Shown: positions 15,366 to 24,617, counted from the stretch's first letter. The stretch: DNA of 64,000 bases from [Lactobacillus] rogosae (GCA_900112995.1 FONU01000011.1:1-64000); one strand, 5' to 3'. The notes: generated from the sequence alone by a model not told the origin. Numbers and translations: made by a program.

Positions 15366-16811
15366 ATGAGTTTATTAGATTGTACAGCCGTTGAACTTGC
15401 TGCAAAGATTAAGGCAGGTGAAGTGACAGCGGTAGAAGCTATGCAGGCTGTTGTTGCTCAGATTGAAAAGTCTGAAGCAGAGCTTAACTGCTATGTGACA
15501 TTTGACAAGGAAAAAGCATTACAGGCAGCAGCTAAGGCTGACGAGGATATCAAGGCTGGAAAGCTTACAGGACCTTTAGCTGGTGTACCTTTTGCTATTA
15601 AGGATAATATGTGCACAGAAGGCATGCTTACAACATGTTCTTCTAAAATACTTGGTAACTTTGTTCCAACATTTTCGTCTGAAGCAGTTATAAGACTTCA
15701 GGAGGCAGGTGCAGTTATTATCGGTAAGACTAATATGGATGAGTTCGCTATGGGCTCAACAACAGAAACAAGTGCATTCGGAGCAACTAAGAATCCAAGA
15801 AATACAGAGCACGTTCCTGGTGGTTCGTCAGGTGGTTCAGCTGCAGCAGTTGCAGCAAATGAGTGCTTTGCGGCGCTTGGTTCAGATACAGGTGGTTCTA
15901 TAAGACAGCCGGCATCTTACTGTGGTGTTGTAGGTATGAAGCCTACTTATGGTACTGTTTCAAGATATGGACTTATAGCTTATGGTTCATCACTTGATCA
16001 GATAGGACCATTATGTAAGGATGTAACAGACTGTGCTACTATTATGGAAGTTATAGCAGCAAAGGATGATAAGGACTCTACATCAGTAAAGAGAGAAGAT
16101 ACAGCATTTACAAAGGCTTTAGTAGATGATGTTAAGGGACTTAAGATAGGTATTCCAAGAGACTACTTTGGCGATGGACTTGATCCTGAGGTTAAGGAAG
16201 CTGTTATGTCGGCAGCTAAGGTGCTTGAAGAAAAGGGTGCCATAGTTGAAGAATTCGACTTAAGCCTTGTAGAGTATGCTATACCTACCTACTATACAAT
16301 AGCTGCCGCTGAGGCAAGCTCTAACCTTGAGAGATTCGATGGCGTTAAGTATGGTTACAGGACAAGCGAGTATGAAGGTCTTCACAATATGTATAAGAAG
16401 ACACGTTCAGAGGGCTTTGGACCTGAGGTTAAGAGAAGAATAATGCTTGGTTCATTCGTACTCAGCTCAGGTTATTATGATGCCTACTATTTAAAAGCAT
16501 TAAGAGTAAAGGCTCTTATTAAGAAAGCCTTTGATGAAGCATTTGCAAAGTATGATGTAATACTTGGACCTGTTGCACCAACAACTGCTCCTAAGATAGG
16601 CTCATCTTTAGCAGACCCTATCAAGATGTATCTTGGCGATATATATACAATATCAGTTAACCTTGCAGGTCTTCCAGGAATAAGTGTACCTTGTGGAAAG
16701 GACTCTAAGGGACTTCCAATAGGTGTACAGCTTATAGGCGACTGCTTTAAGGAAAATAATATAATCCGTGCTGCATATTCATATGAGCAGGCACGAGGAA
16801 GATTTGAATAA
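15366..16811 (+). CDS. gatA: Asp/Glu-tRNA amidotransferase subunit A
   Basis: A 481-residue amidase-signature enzyme, the glutaminase subunit of GatCAB. The Ser-cisSer-Lys triad is visible: Lys in PFAIKDNMCTEG (about residue 77), the glycine-serine loop GGSSGGSAAAVA (near 150-161) and the nucleophile in GSDTGGSIRQPAS (near 171-183). It releases ammonia from glutamine for transfer through the complex to GatB. The frame is open from 15345, but the ATG at 15366 has AGGAAAGG 9 nt upstream and gives the usual start SLLDCTAVELAAKIKAGEV. It lies 15 bp before gatB. Confidence 0.97.
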   Translation: MSLLDCTAVELAAKIKAGEVTAVEAMQAVVAQIEKSEAELNCYVTFDKEKALQAAAKADEDIKAGKLTGPLAGVPFAIKDNMCTEGMLTTCSSKILGNFVPTFSSEAVIRLQEAGAVIIGKTNMDEFAMGSTTETSAFGATKNPRNTEHVPGGSSGGSAAAVAANECFAALGSDTGGSIRQPASYCGVVGMKPTYGTVSRYGLIAYGSSLDQIGPLCKDVTDCATIMEVIAAKDDKDSTSVKREDTAFTKALVDDVKGLKIGIPRDYFGDGLDPEVKEAVMSAAKVLEEKGAIVEEFDLSLVEYAIPTYYTIAAAEASSNLERFDGVKYGYRTSEYEGLHNMYKKTRSEGFGPEVKRRIMLGSFVLSSGYYDAYYLKALRVKALIKKAFDEAFAKYDVILGPVAPTTAPKIGSSLADPIKMYLGDIYTISVNLAGLPGISVPCGKDSKGLPIGVQLIGDCFKENNIIRAAYSYEQARGRFE

Positions 16812-16826
16812 GGAGGAGGTCAGGCA

Positions 16827-18257
16827 ATGAAAGATTATGAAGTAGTTATTGGTCTTGAAGTTCACGTTGAGCTTGCTACAAAGACTAAGATATTCTGCGG
16901 CTGTTCAACAGCATTTGGTGGAGCACCTAATACACACACATGCCCTGTTTGTACAGGTATGCCAGGCTCTCTTCCAGTTCTTAACAAGAAGGTAGTAGAG
17001 TATGCTATGGCGGTTGGTCTTGCAACTAACTGCTCTATAACAAGAGACTGCAAGTTTGATAGAAAGAATTATTTCTATCCTGATAATCCACAGAATTATC
17101 AGATATCACAGTTATATCTGCCTATATGCCGTGATGGCCATGTAGACGTAAAGCTTGAAGATGGAACAGAAAAGTCTATAAGAATTCACGAGATTCATAT
17201 GGAGGAGGATGCAGGTAAGCTTATACACGATGAGTGGGAGGATGTATCCTATGTTGACTATAACCGTTCAGGTGTGCCTCTTATAGAAATCGTATCTGAG
17301 CCAGATATGAGAAATGCAGAAGAGGTTATTGCTTATCTTACTAAGTTAAGAAATACTATCCAGTATCTTGGAGCATCTGATTGTAAGCTTCAGGAAGGTT
17401 CTATGAGAGCTGATGTCAATCTTTCTGTAAGAGAAAAAGGCAGTACAGAGTTTGGTACAAGAACAGAAACTAAGAATCTTAACTCATTTTCAGCTATCCA
17501 GAGAGCTATTGAGGCTGAAACAGCAAGACAGATAGATATAATTGAAGCTGGTGGACAGGTTGTTCAGGAAACAAGAAGATGGAATGATGATAAGGAATAT
17601 TCATATGCTATGCGTTCTAAAGAGGATGCACAGGATTATAGATATTTCCCTGATCCAGACCTTGTACCAATCCACATAAGCGAAGAATGGCTTGATACTA
17701 TCAGGGAAGCACAGCCAGAGTTTAAGGATGAGAAAATGCTTCGCTATAAGGAAGAATTCGGAATTCCTGATTATGATATCAATATGATTACTGATTCTAA
17801 GAAGCTTGCTGATATATTTGAAGAAACAACAGCCTTATGCAATAAGCCAAAGAAAGTATCTAACTGGCTTATTACAGAGACTATGCGTATTTTAAAGGAA
17901 AAGAATATGGATCCTGAGGATATCACATTCTCACCTAAGAGTCTTGCAAGAATTATTGAGCTTGCAGATGAGGGCGCTATTAACAGTAATGTTGCTAAGG
18001 AAATATTCGAGAAGATATTTGACGAGGATATTGATCCAGATAAGTATATTGAGGAAAATGGACTTAAGCAGGTTAATGACGAAGGTGCACTTAAGGCAAC
18101 AGTTGAGAAGGTTATAGCTGATAATCCACAGTCGGTAGCTGATTATAGAGCAGGTAAGGAGAAGGCTATCGGATTCCTTGTAGGCCAGACTATGAAGGCT
18201 ATGCAGGGTAAGGCTAATCCGGGAATGGTTAATAAGCTTTTAAAAGAGCTGCTGTAG
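16827..18257 (+). CDS. gatB: Asp/Glu-tRNA amidotransferase subunit B
   Basis: A 476-residue GatB. The N-terminal kinase-amidotransferase domain starts with YEVVIGLEVHVELATKTKIF, has the zinc-type CxC..CPVCTG segment (residues about 24-43) and EDAGKLIHDEW (near 128-138); the C-terminal helical and YqeY-like tail (from about 330) recognises the tRNA, ending AMQGKANPGMVNKLLKELL. It phosphorylates the misacylated aspartyl (or glutamyl) group and amidates it with GatA-derived ammonia. A strong AGGAGGAG site precedes the ATG. Last gene of the T-box operon. Confidence 0.97.
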   Translation: MKDYEVVIGLEVHVELATKTKIFCGCSTAFGGAPNTHTCPVCTGMPGSLPVLNKKVVEYAMAVGLATNCSITRDCKFDRKNYFYPDNPQNYQISQLYLPICRDGHVDVKLEDGTEKSIRIHEIHMEEDAGKLIHDEWEDVSYVDYNRSGVPLIEIVSEPDMRNAEEVIAYLTKLRNTIQYLGASDCKLQEGSMRADVNLSVREKGSTEFGTRTETKNLNSFSAIQRAIEAETARQIDIIEAGGQVVQETRRWNDDKEYSYAMRSKEDAQDYRYFPDPDLVPIHISEEWLDTIREAQPEFKDEKMLRYKEEFGIPDYDINMITDSKKLADIFEETTALCNKPKKVSNWLITETMRILKEKNMDPEDITFSPKSLARIIELADEGAINSNVAKEIFEKIFDEDIDPDKYIEENGLKQVNDEGALKATVEKVIADNPQSVADYRAGKEKAIGFLVGQTMKAMQGKANPGMVNKLLKELL

Positions 18258-18268
18258 ATTTTAGGAAT

Positions 18269-18530
18269 ATGTTTAACAAAGACGATGTGGGAAGCGGCAA
18301 GGTGCAGAGTGCGGCGGACGGCGGACGGACGATTGGAGAAATCGGCGGAAGCAACAAAGACACGTTTGCACTGAGTGTCGCTCGCAGCGGTACTAAAGCA
18401 CTAAAGGACAGCGCTTAAGTGCCGGCGGCTCCCCATCGCCTTTTTATGCTTCCGCCGGTTTCTCCAATCTGTGTGTTGGCGGACTGCGATGGTTGCGGGG
18501 CTGGAGGGGTGAACATATTTTGTTAAATGT
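18269..18530. repeat. structured intergenic element, family 1 copy A
   Basis: A G+C-rich ~260-bp palindromic element after gatB. Outer arms TTTAACAAA / TTTGTTAAA (18272-18280 / 18519-18527) enclose a 22-bp inner stem: 18331-18352 pairs with 18448-18469, complete as RNA with one G-U pair. The apex is an 81-bp core (18352-18432) with blocks CAACAAAGACACG, GTCGCTCGCAGCGGTACTAA and AAGTGCCGGCGGCTCC. The same 81-bp core occurs at 36207-36287 with different arms. No coding potential; it could terminate the gatB transcript. Confidence 0.75.
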
Positions 18531-18682
18531 ATTTGGAGATAGACAGATAAACAGAAAGAGAGGGGGGTACCGCCTCTCTTTTTTGATGAAAATATACTAA
18601 AATATATATTTGGATTTATATGTTTGGGGTTATTCTGTGTGGGTTATTCCACTGTTTAGTGTGAATTATTTCACTTGGGTTA

Positions 18683-19054
18683 TTAGGCTTGTGGGGGCTC
18701 GGTGTGTGAGCTGTAGTTGTCTACAGTGTCACCTATGACGGGTGACATTCCTACGAATTCACAGCCGTATGCGTAGAGGTCTGAGTTATCTACTGGCTGA
18801 CAGCGGATGATTTTGACAACACAGTTTATTGGTTTTTTTTCATCATCTAACTGTAACACAGCATCAAAATAGAAATCTAAAGGTAAAATGCTTTTTGAGC
18901 GAAAGCCGATTCCACCTTTTGATATATCAGTTATATTTATAGGTGAGTCGAGATTTCTTATATTGATGTAATCCTGCTTAAAAAGCTTAGACACATTTAA
19001 TGTTAAATTCGCCTTGTGGCGGTTATAGCGTCTTTTTTCAATTCCATCATTCAT
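18683..19054 (-). CDS. PilZ domain protein, probable c-di-GMP receptor
   Basis: A 123-residue stand-alone PilZ domain. The RxxxR motif (RRYNR, residues 8-12) and the DxSxxG motif (DISKGG, residues 43-48) are the two c-di-GMP binding elements, and both are intact. Such proteins read c-di-GMP levels and act on motility or surface properties. The frame opens at 19069, but GGAGG lies inside that extension and 8 nt before the ATG at 19054, so I take the shorter start. It is transcribed alone, divergent from purC. With the c-di-GMP riboswitch at 5.9 kb it shows c-di-GMP signalling in this organism. Confidence 0.85.
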   Translation of the reverse strand: MNDGIEKRRYNRHKANLTLNVSKLFKQDYINIRNLDSPINITDISKGGIGFRSKSILPLDFYFDAVLQLDDEKKPINCVVKIIRCQPVDNSDLYAYGCEFVGMSPVIGDTVDNYSSHTEPPQA

Positions 19055-19186
19055 AGTACAATCCTCCATCTACAATTGCGTATAATAATAATCTGAATAC
19101 ATAAAAAAGTTGAATAAATAAAACATATTGTATAAAGATTTTCTATAATAATACAATTTTTAAGAATAATATGCAAGTATTGTCTA

Positions 19187-19215
19187 TTGATTTTGGTAGT
19201 GTACTGTTATATAAT
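19187..19215 (+). promoter_or_regulatory. promoter of purC-purF
   Basis: TTGATT (19187-19192), 17-bp spacer, perfect TATAAT (19210-19215). No purine riboswitch consensus is seen between it and purC. Confidence 0.55.
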
Positions 19216-19278
19216 TTTTAGTTGTTGAGTGTATAATTAAATTCACTATTACTATAATTTAAAAGGATGGATGCGATC

Positions 19279-20148
19279 ATGGAAAAGTTTAAGTTACTTT
19301 ATGAAGGCAAAGTAAGAGAAGTGTATGATATAGGAGATAAGCTTGTTATAGCGGCAACAGATCGTATATCAGCATTTGACCACATTTTAAAGAATAAGGT
19401 CACAGATAAGGGTGCAATTCTTACTCAGATGTCTAAATTCTGGTTTGATTATACTAAGGATGTTATTCCTAATCATATGATATCTGTTGATGTTAATGAT
19501 ATGCCGGAATTCTTCCAGAATGAAAAGTATGCAAGAAGAAGTATGATGTGCAAGAAGTTAACTATGCTTCCAATCGAGTGCATCGTTAGAGGATATATAA
19601 CAGGAAGCGGCTGGGCAAGCTATCAGAAGAATGGTACAGTCTGTGGAATTAAGCTTCCAGAAGGCCTTGAAGAGTCAGAGAAGCTTCCTGAGCCAATCTA
19701 TACACCAAGTACTAAGGCTGAGGTCGGTGACCATGATGAGAATATCTCATTTGAGCAGAGTATTGAGGTATTAGAGAAGAAGTTCCCAGGCAAGGGTCTT
19801 GAATATGCAACTAAGATTAAGGATGCTACAATAGCACTTTATAAGAAGTGCGCAGAATATGCTTTAAGCAAGGGAATTATTATTGCTGATACTAAGTTTG
19901 AATTTGGTCTTGATGAGAATGGCGAAGTTGTAATCGGTGATGAAATGCTTACACCAGACAGCTCACGTTTCTGGCCATTAGAAGGATACAAGAAAGGACA
20001 GGGACAGCCATCTTATGATAAGCAGTTCGTTAGAAACTGGCTTCTTGCTAACCCTGATAGTGATTATCTTCTTCCAGATGATATCATTGACAAGACAGTA
20101 GAAAAGTACAAAGAGGCATATAAGCTTCTTACAGGTGAAGATTTCTAA
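19279..20148 (+). CDS. purC: phosphoribosylaminoimidazole-succinocarboxamide synthase
   Basis: A 289-residue SAICAR synthetase of purine synthesis, joining CAIR and aspartate with ATP. The N-terminal LLYEGKVREVYD (residues 5-16) is the ATP-binding glycine-rich loop, IECIVRGYITGSGWASYQ (about 95-112) and IIIADTKFEFG (near 196-206) are family signatures. The Asp-rich end GDEMLTPDSSRFW binds Mg/ATP. The frame is open from 19267, but the ATG at 19279 has better spacing to AAAAGGA and gives the normal MEKFKLLYEGK start. It lies 42 bp before purF, likely in one operon. Confidence 0.96.
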   Translation: MEKFKLLYEGKVREVYDIGDKLVIAATDRISAFDHILKNKVTDKGAILTQMSKFWFDYTKDVIPNHMISVDVNDMPEFFQNEKYARRSMMCKKLTMLPIECIVRGYITGSGWASYQKNGTVCGIKLPEGLEESEKLPEPIYTPSTKAEVGDHDENISFEQSIEVLEKKFPGKGLEYATKIKDATIALYKKCAEYALSKGIIIADTKFEFGLDENGEVVIGDEMLTPDSSRFWPLEGYKKGQGQPSYDKQFVRNWLLANPDSDYLLPDDIIDKTVEKYKEAYKLLTGEDF

Positions 20149-20190
20149 TTTGATTACATTGCTAATACGAATACTAAGACAGAGGTATAT

Positions 20191-21618
20191 ATGAACGACA
20201 GTTATATTGATGACAGAAAGCTTCACGAAGAATGTGGAGTGTTTGGCGCATATGACTTCGATTGTGGAGATATTGCGTCAACGATATATTATGGCTTGTT
20301 TGCATTACAGCACAGAGGACAGGAAAGTTGTGGTATCGCTGTGAGTGATACAGAAGGTCCTAAGGGAAAGGTTCTTTCCCACAAGGATATGGGACTTGTG
20401 AATGAAGTGTTTAATTCTGAGAATTTAGAGAAGTTAAAGGGTAATATTGGTGTTGGACACGTTCGTTATTCTACAGCAGGAAGTTCTACAAGAGAAAATG
20501 CACAGCCACTTGTATTAAATTATGTTAAGGGTACACTTGGAATGGCACATAATGGTAACCTTCTTAATGCGGTTGAATTAAGGGAAGAACTTTCATATAC
20601 AGGTGCTATATTCCAGACTACAATTGATTCAGAAGTTATTGCGTATTTAATAGCGAGAGAAAGACTTAATACACCTACGGTAGAAGAAGCTGTTAAAAAT
20701 GCTATGAAGAAGATTAAGGGTGCATACTCGCTTATAGTGATGAGTCCTAGAAAGCTTATCGGAGCAAGAGATCCATTTGGTTTCAAGCCTCTTTGTATAG
20801 GAAAGAGAGACAATACATATTTCTTATCATCAGAGACTTGTGCACTTGATACAGTAGGTGCTGAATTTATAAGAGATGTATTACCAGGAGAGATAGTTAC
20901 GATAACTAAAGATGGGATACAGTCAGATACATCACTCTGCCAGAAGAATACAGCAAGATGTATATTTGAATATATATATTTTGCAAGACCTGACAGCAGG
21001 ATAGATGGTATGGGAGTATATGAATCAAGAGTTAATGCTGGTCGTATACTTGCAAAGACACATCCAGTAGAAGCAGACTTAGTTGTAGGTGTTCCGGAAT
21101 CAGGAAATCCAGCAGCACTTGGTTATTCTATGGAGTCAGGTATTCCTTATGGTAATGCTTTTATAAAAAATAATTATGTTGGAAGAACATTTATTAAGCC
21201 AAAGCAGGAGCAGAGAGAGTCGAGCGTTAAGGTTAAACTTAACGTGTTGAAAGAGGAAGTTGCAGGCAAGAGAGTGGTTATGATAGATGATTCTATTGTA
21301 AGAGGAACAACAAGCCGCAGAATTGTTAATCTTTTAAGACAGGCAGGAGCTAAGGAGGTACATGTAAGAATAAGTTCTCCAGCATTCCTTCATCCTTGCT
21401 ATTTTGGTACTGATATACCATCAGAGGATCAGCTTGTAGCATCAGGAAGAACAGTTGATGAAATCTGCAAGTACATAGAAGCAGATTCTCTTGGCTATCT
21501 TGAAACAGATAAATTAAGTGAAATGATATGTAATCAGACAGGCTTCTGCGATGCCTGCTTTACAGGTAATTATCCAATTGAACCACCAGAAATAGATATT
21601 CGTGGCGAGATGGGTTAA
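20191..21618 (+). CDS. purF: amidophosphoribosyltransferase
   Basis: A 475-residue glutamine PRPP amidotransferase, the first committed step of purine synthesis. A short propeptide ends before Cys15 in LHEECGVFGAYD, the N-terminal nucleophile of the glutaminase domain (about 15-235). The phosphoribosyltransferase domain has the PRPP loop VVMIDDSIVRGTTSRRIV (about 361-378). Cysteines near 385-460 fit the Bacillus-type Fe-S enzyme, including the C-terminal CNQTGFCDACFTGNYP. A strong terminator follows at 21631. Confidence 0.96.
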   Translation: MNDSYIDDRKLHEECGVFGAYDFDCGDIASTIYYGLFALQHRGQESCGIAVSDTEGPKGKVLSHKDMGLVNEVFNSENLEKLKGNIGVGHVRYSTAGSSTRENAQPLVLNYVKGTLGMAHNGNLLNAVELREELSYTGAIFQTTIDSEVIAYLIARERLNTPTVEEAVKNAMKKIKGAYSLIVMSPRKLIGARDPFGFKPLCIGKRDNTYFLSSETCALDTVGAEFIRDVLPGEIVTITKDGIQSDTSLCQKNTARCIFEYIYFARPDSRIDGMGVYESRVNAGRILAKTHPVEADLVVGVPESGNPAALGYSMESGIPYGNAFIKNNYVGRTFIKPKQEQRESSVKVKLNVLKEEVAGKRVVMIDDSIVRGTTSRRIVNLLRQAGAKEVHVRISSPAFLHPCYFGTDIPSEDQLVASGRTVDEICKYIEADSLGYLETDKLSEMICNQTGFCDACFTGNYPIEPPEIDIRGEMG

Positions 21619-21630
21619 AATAACCGGATT

Positions 21631-21655
21631 GGGAGGGTAAAGCCCTCCCTTTTTG
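21631..21655 (+). terminator. intrinsic terminator of purF
   Basis: GGGAGGG (21631-21637) pairs with CCCTCCC (21643-21649) followed by TTTTT. Strong and well placed 12 bp after the stop codon. Confidence 0.85.
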
Positions 21656-21787
21656 TGTAATAGGGAATTACGGTAGAATTCGTTGTTACGCGAAAGCACT
21701 ATATGCCGATGATGTATATTCGTGCGATGATATGGTTTGTCACAAACGACCATACTTACTATGGGAATGTGCTTTGCACGTTTTTTT
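21656..21787. repeat. structured intergenic element, family 2 copy 1
   Basis: Starts with an imperfect palindrome GTAATAGGGAATT / GAATTCGTTGTTAC, continues with GCACTATATGCCGATGATG (21696-21714), a hairpin around GGTTTGTCACAAACGACC, and ends in GGAATGTGCTTTGCACG followed by seven T residues. The second copy is at 24920-25060. It lies between purF's terminator and the HD gene. Confidence 0.75.
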
Positions 21788-21814
21788 AAATATTAATATC
21801 GGGGAGAATAATTA

Positions 21815-22489
21815 ATGAAGAATAGTAGTCAGGATAATAATTACAAGACTAATAATAATCAAGATGATAAACAGAATAATAATCAAGAGAATAATGATAA
21901 GGACAGATTAATTAAACAGATAAAATTTATAGAGGAGATTGATAAAGAGAAACTTATAGGAAGACAGACATATCTTGCAGATGCTTCAAGGAAAGAAAAT
22001 GATGCTGAACACGCGTGGCATATGGCAATTATGGCGGTGCTGTTAAGCGAGTATTCTAATGAAAAGATTGATGTGTTAAAGACTATGACAATGCTTCTTA
22101 TACACGATATAGTAGAGATTGATGCTGGTGATACTTACGCATATGATGAGGATGGCAAGAAGACACAGAGACAGAGAGAATTAACTGCTGCAGACAGAAT
22201 ATTCGGGCTTCTTCCAAGTGACCAGGCTGAATATATGAGAGGGCTTTGGGACGAATTCGAGGAAAGAAAGACACCTGAGGCAAAGTTTGCAAGGACACTT
22301 GATAATATACAGCCTGTAATGCTTAATAATGCTTCTGGTGGAAGAAGCTGGGAAGAAAAATGTGTCCACTTAAATCAGATACTTAAAAGAAATGAGAATA
22401 CTAAAGATGGTTCAGAGACTTTGTGGGATTATGCGTATAACAATTTTATCAAGCCAAATGTTGAAAATGGAAAAATAAAAGAGGACTGA
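21815..22489 (+). CDS. HD-domain phosphohydrolase (YfbR-like)
   Basis: A 224-residue protein. Residues 1-30 are a low-complexity Asn/Gln/Asp tail. The HD_3-type domain follows, with metal ligands in NDAEHAWHMAIMA (about 66-78), the paired His-Asp in LLIHDIVEIDAGD (about 92-104) and a late Asp in FARTLDNIQPVML. Relatives such as E. coli YfbR dephosphorylate 5'-deoxynucleoside monophosphates; the position among purine genes fits nucleotide turnover but does not prove it. GGGGAG lies upstream of the ATG. Confidence 0.85.
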   Translation: MKNSSQDNNYKTNNNQDDKQNNNQENNDKDRLIKQIKFIEEIDKEKLIGRQTYLADASRKENDAEHAWHMAIMAVLLSEYSNEKIDVLKTMTMLLIHDIVEIDAGDTYAYDEDGKKTQRQRELTAADRIFGLLPSDQAEYMRGLWDEFEERKTPEAKFARTLDNIQPVMLNNASGGRSWEEKCVHLNQILKRNENTKDGSETLWDYAYNNFIKPNVENGKIKED

Positions 22490-22631
22490 CATCATATTGA
22501 ATGAATAGAATATATATGGTACAATCTAATAAGTAGTGTTCAGTATATTCTATATATGCTGTATTGATGGTTAATAATAGCCGGCTACAATTATAAGAAT
22601 TATGACAATTTAAGAAAGGCGGATTGCAGGA

Positions 22632-24062
22632 ATGAACGACAGATATCAGACACCACTTGCAGAAAGATACGCAAGCAAAGAGATGCAGTACATTTTCTCT
22701 CCAGATATGAAGTTTAAGACATGGAGAAAGTTATGGATTGCATTAGCTGAAACAGAGGCAGAATTAGGACTTCCAATCACACAGGAGCAGATTGATGAAC
22801 TTAAGGCTCATCAGGATGACATTAACTATGAAGATGCGAAGAAGCGTGAGAAGGAAGTACGTCACGATGTTATGTCACATGTATATGCTTACGGTCTGCA
22901 GTGTCCTAAGGCTAAGGGAATAATTCATCTTGGTGCTACATCTTGTTATGTTGGTGATAATACAGATATCATAATTATGACAGAGGGCTTAAAGCTTGTT
23001 CGTAAGAAGCTTGTTAATGTTATTAACGAACTTTCTAAGTTTGCTGACAAATATAAAGCACAGCCTACACTTGCTTTCACACATTTTCAGCCAGCACAGC
23101 CAACAACAGTTGGAAAGAGAGCGACATTATGGCTTAATGAATTAGTTATGGATTTAGAAGATCTTGACTATGTATTATCAACAATGAAGCTTTTAGGCTG
23201 TAAGGGAACAACAGGTACACAGGCTTCATTCCTTGAATTATTCAATGGAGATCAGGATAAGATTCGTCAGATAGATAAGAAGATTGCCACAAAGATGGGC
23301 TTTGAGGCGTGTGTTCCAGTATCAGGACAGACATATTCAAGAAAGGTTGATACAAGAGTTCTTAATGTTCTTGCAGGCATTGCTGCATCAGCACATAAGT
23401 TCTCTAATGATATAAGATTATTACAGCACCTTAAGGAAGTTGAAGAACCATTTGAGAAGTCACAGATAGGTTCATCAGCTATGGCATATAAGAGAAATCC
23501 TATGAGAAGTGAACGTATGGCTTCACTTGCAGATTATGTACTTTGTGATGCCCTTAACCCAGCTATAGTATCAAGCACACAGTGGTTTGAAAGAACACTT
23601 GACGACTCAGCTAATAAAAGACTTTCTGTACCAGAAGGCTTCCTTGCAGTTGATGGAATACTTGATCTTTACCTTAATGTTGTTGATGGACTTGTTGTAT
23701 ATGACAAGGTTATTATTAAGCATATGATGGCAGAGCTTCCATTTATGGCTACAGAGAACATTATGATGGATGCAGTTAAGGCTGGTGGAGACAGACAGGA
23801 ACTTCACGAAAGAATAAGAGAACTTTCAATGATAGCTGGCAAGAGAGTTAAGCAGGAAGGTCTTGATAATAATCTTCTTGAGCTTATTGCAGATGATCCA
23901 ATGTTTGGAGTTACTCTTGAAGAGCTTCAGGCTAAGCTTGACCCAATTAAGTATGTTGGACGTTCAAGAGAGCAGGTTGATGAATACCTTGCAGATGTTA
24001 TTAAGCCAATACTTGATGATAACTCAGATATACTTGGTCTTACAGCTCAGATTAATGTATAA
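22632..24062 (+). CDS. purB: adenylosuccinate lyase
   Basis: A 476-residue fumarase/aspartase-superfamily lyase. It cleaves SAICAR to AICAR and adenylosuccinate to AMP, each releasing fumarate. The signature loop GSSAMAYKRNPMRSE (about residues 281-295) carries the catalytic Ser; THFQPAQPTTVGKR (near 154-167) has the conserved His and KGTTGTQASF (near 193-202) the substrate-binding part. It has a separate ribosome site and lies 142 bp after the HD gene. A hairpin follows the stop codon at 24145. Confidence 0.96.
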   Translation: MNDRYQTPLAERYASKEMQYIFSPDMKFKTWRKLWIALAETEAELGLPITQEQIDELKAHQDDINYEDAKKREKEVRHDVMSHVYAYGLQCPKAKGIIHLGATSCYVGDNTDIIIMTEGLKLVRKKLVNVINELSKFADKYKAQPTLAFTHFQPAQPTTVGKRATLWLNELVMDLEDLDYVLSTMKLLGCKGTTGTQASFLELFNGDQDKIRQIDKKIATKMGFEACVPVSGQTYSRKVDTRVLNVLAGIAASAHKFSNDIRLLQHLKEVEEPFEKSQIGSSAMAYKRNPMRSERMASLADYVLCDALNPAIVSSTQWFERTLDDSANKRLSVPEGFLAVDGILDLYLNVVDGLVVYDKVIIKHMMAELPFMATENIMMDAVKAGGDRQELHERIRELSMIAGKRVKQEGLDNNLLELIADDPMFGVTLEELQAKLDPIKYVGRSREQVDEYLADVIKPILDDNSDILGLTAQINV

Positions 24063-24144
24063 ATCGTATATATCAGATTGAGGTATATATCAGATAAATG
24101 TATATATAAGTAACATTGTCAGGTTAAATAAGAATTATAATTAT

Positions 24145-24193
24145 AATAATGACTGCTGCATTAAATGTATATGAATATGTGGCGGTCATTATT
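24145..24193 (+). terminator. hairpin after purB
   Basis: AATAATGACTGC (24145-24156) pairs with GCGGTCATTATT (24182-24193) over 12 bp with one G-U pair. The T-run is weak (ATTATT), so efficiency is uncertain. Confidence 0.5.
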
Positions 24194-24311
24194 ATTCATA
24201 TTGAATGCACTGGTATAAAAGTCTGTAAGTGCCGCAAAACAAGCCATTTTTTCTACGGATAATAAAAAAAGAAAAAATTGTATTTTTTTTGCGTTTTTTT
24301 GAAAAAAGTAG

Positions 24312-24341
24312 TTGACAAATAGTGCATTTTAATATTATAAT
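24312..24341 (+). promoter_or_regulatory. promoter of the tRNA-Val/tRNA-Met unit
   Basis: TTGACA (24312-24317), 18-bp spacer, TATAAT (24336-24341): both boxes match consensus, as expected for a stable-RNA promoter. tRNA-Val starts 45 bp later. Confidence 0.8.
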
Positions 24342-24385
24342 AGCGAAGCAGTGTTCGTGAGACACGAAACACTAACAAAGCGAAC

Positions 24386-24458
24386 GGGATCTTAGCTCAG
24401 CTGGGAGAGCATCTGCCTTACAAGCAGAGGGTCACAGGTTCGAGCCCTGTAGGTCCCA
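24386..24458 (+). tRNA. tRNA-Val (TAC)
   Basis: A 73-nt cloverleaf: acceptor GGGATCT pairs with AGGTCCC, D-arm with AGCTCAGCTGGGAGAGC, anticodon stem TCTGC/GCAGA around the loop CTTACAA (anticodon TAC, 24419-24421), T-arm with GGTTCGAGCC. CCA is not encoded after discriminator A. Confidence 0.97.
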
Positions 24459-24508
24459 CTTAGGACATTAAGTCCTAATGTATGTGGTTTGCATACAATA
24501 TAATATAT

Positions 24509-24582
24509 GGCGAGATAGCTCAGTTGGCTAGAGCACACGGTTCATACCCGTGGTGTCGTGGGTTCAAATCCCTCTCTCGCTA
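24509..24582 (+). tRNA. tRNA-Met (CAT), elongator type
   Basis: A 74-nt cloverleaf with acceptor GGCGAGA / TCTCGCT, anticodon stem CACGG/CCGTG around TTCATAC (CAT, 24543-24545) and T-loop GGTTCAAATCC. The first pair is G-U rather than the mismatch of initiator tRNA. A tRNA-Ile2 (lysidine) cannot be wholly excluded from sequence alone, but the body resembles elongator Met. Confidence 0.93.
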
Positions 24583-24592
24583 CTATTGTAAA

Positions 24593-24617
24593 AGAACGCG
24601 TTTGCGTTCTTTTTTTT
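24593..24617 (+). terminator. terminator of the tRNA unit
   Basis: AGAACGC (24593-24599), loop GTTT, GCGTTCT (24604-24610), then seven T residues. Confidence 0.85.

Noticed and set aside
19055-19278. Purine riboswitch upstream of purC
   Set aside because: None of the conserved loop sequences of the purine aptamer is present; only a promoter is seen.
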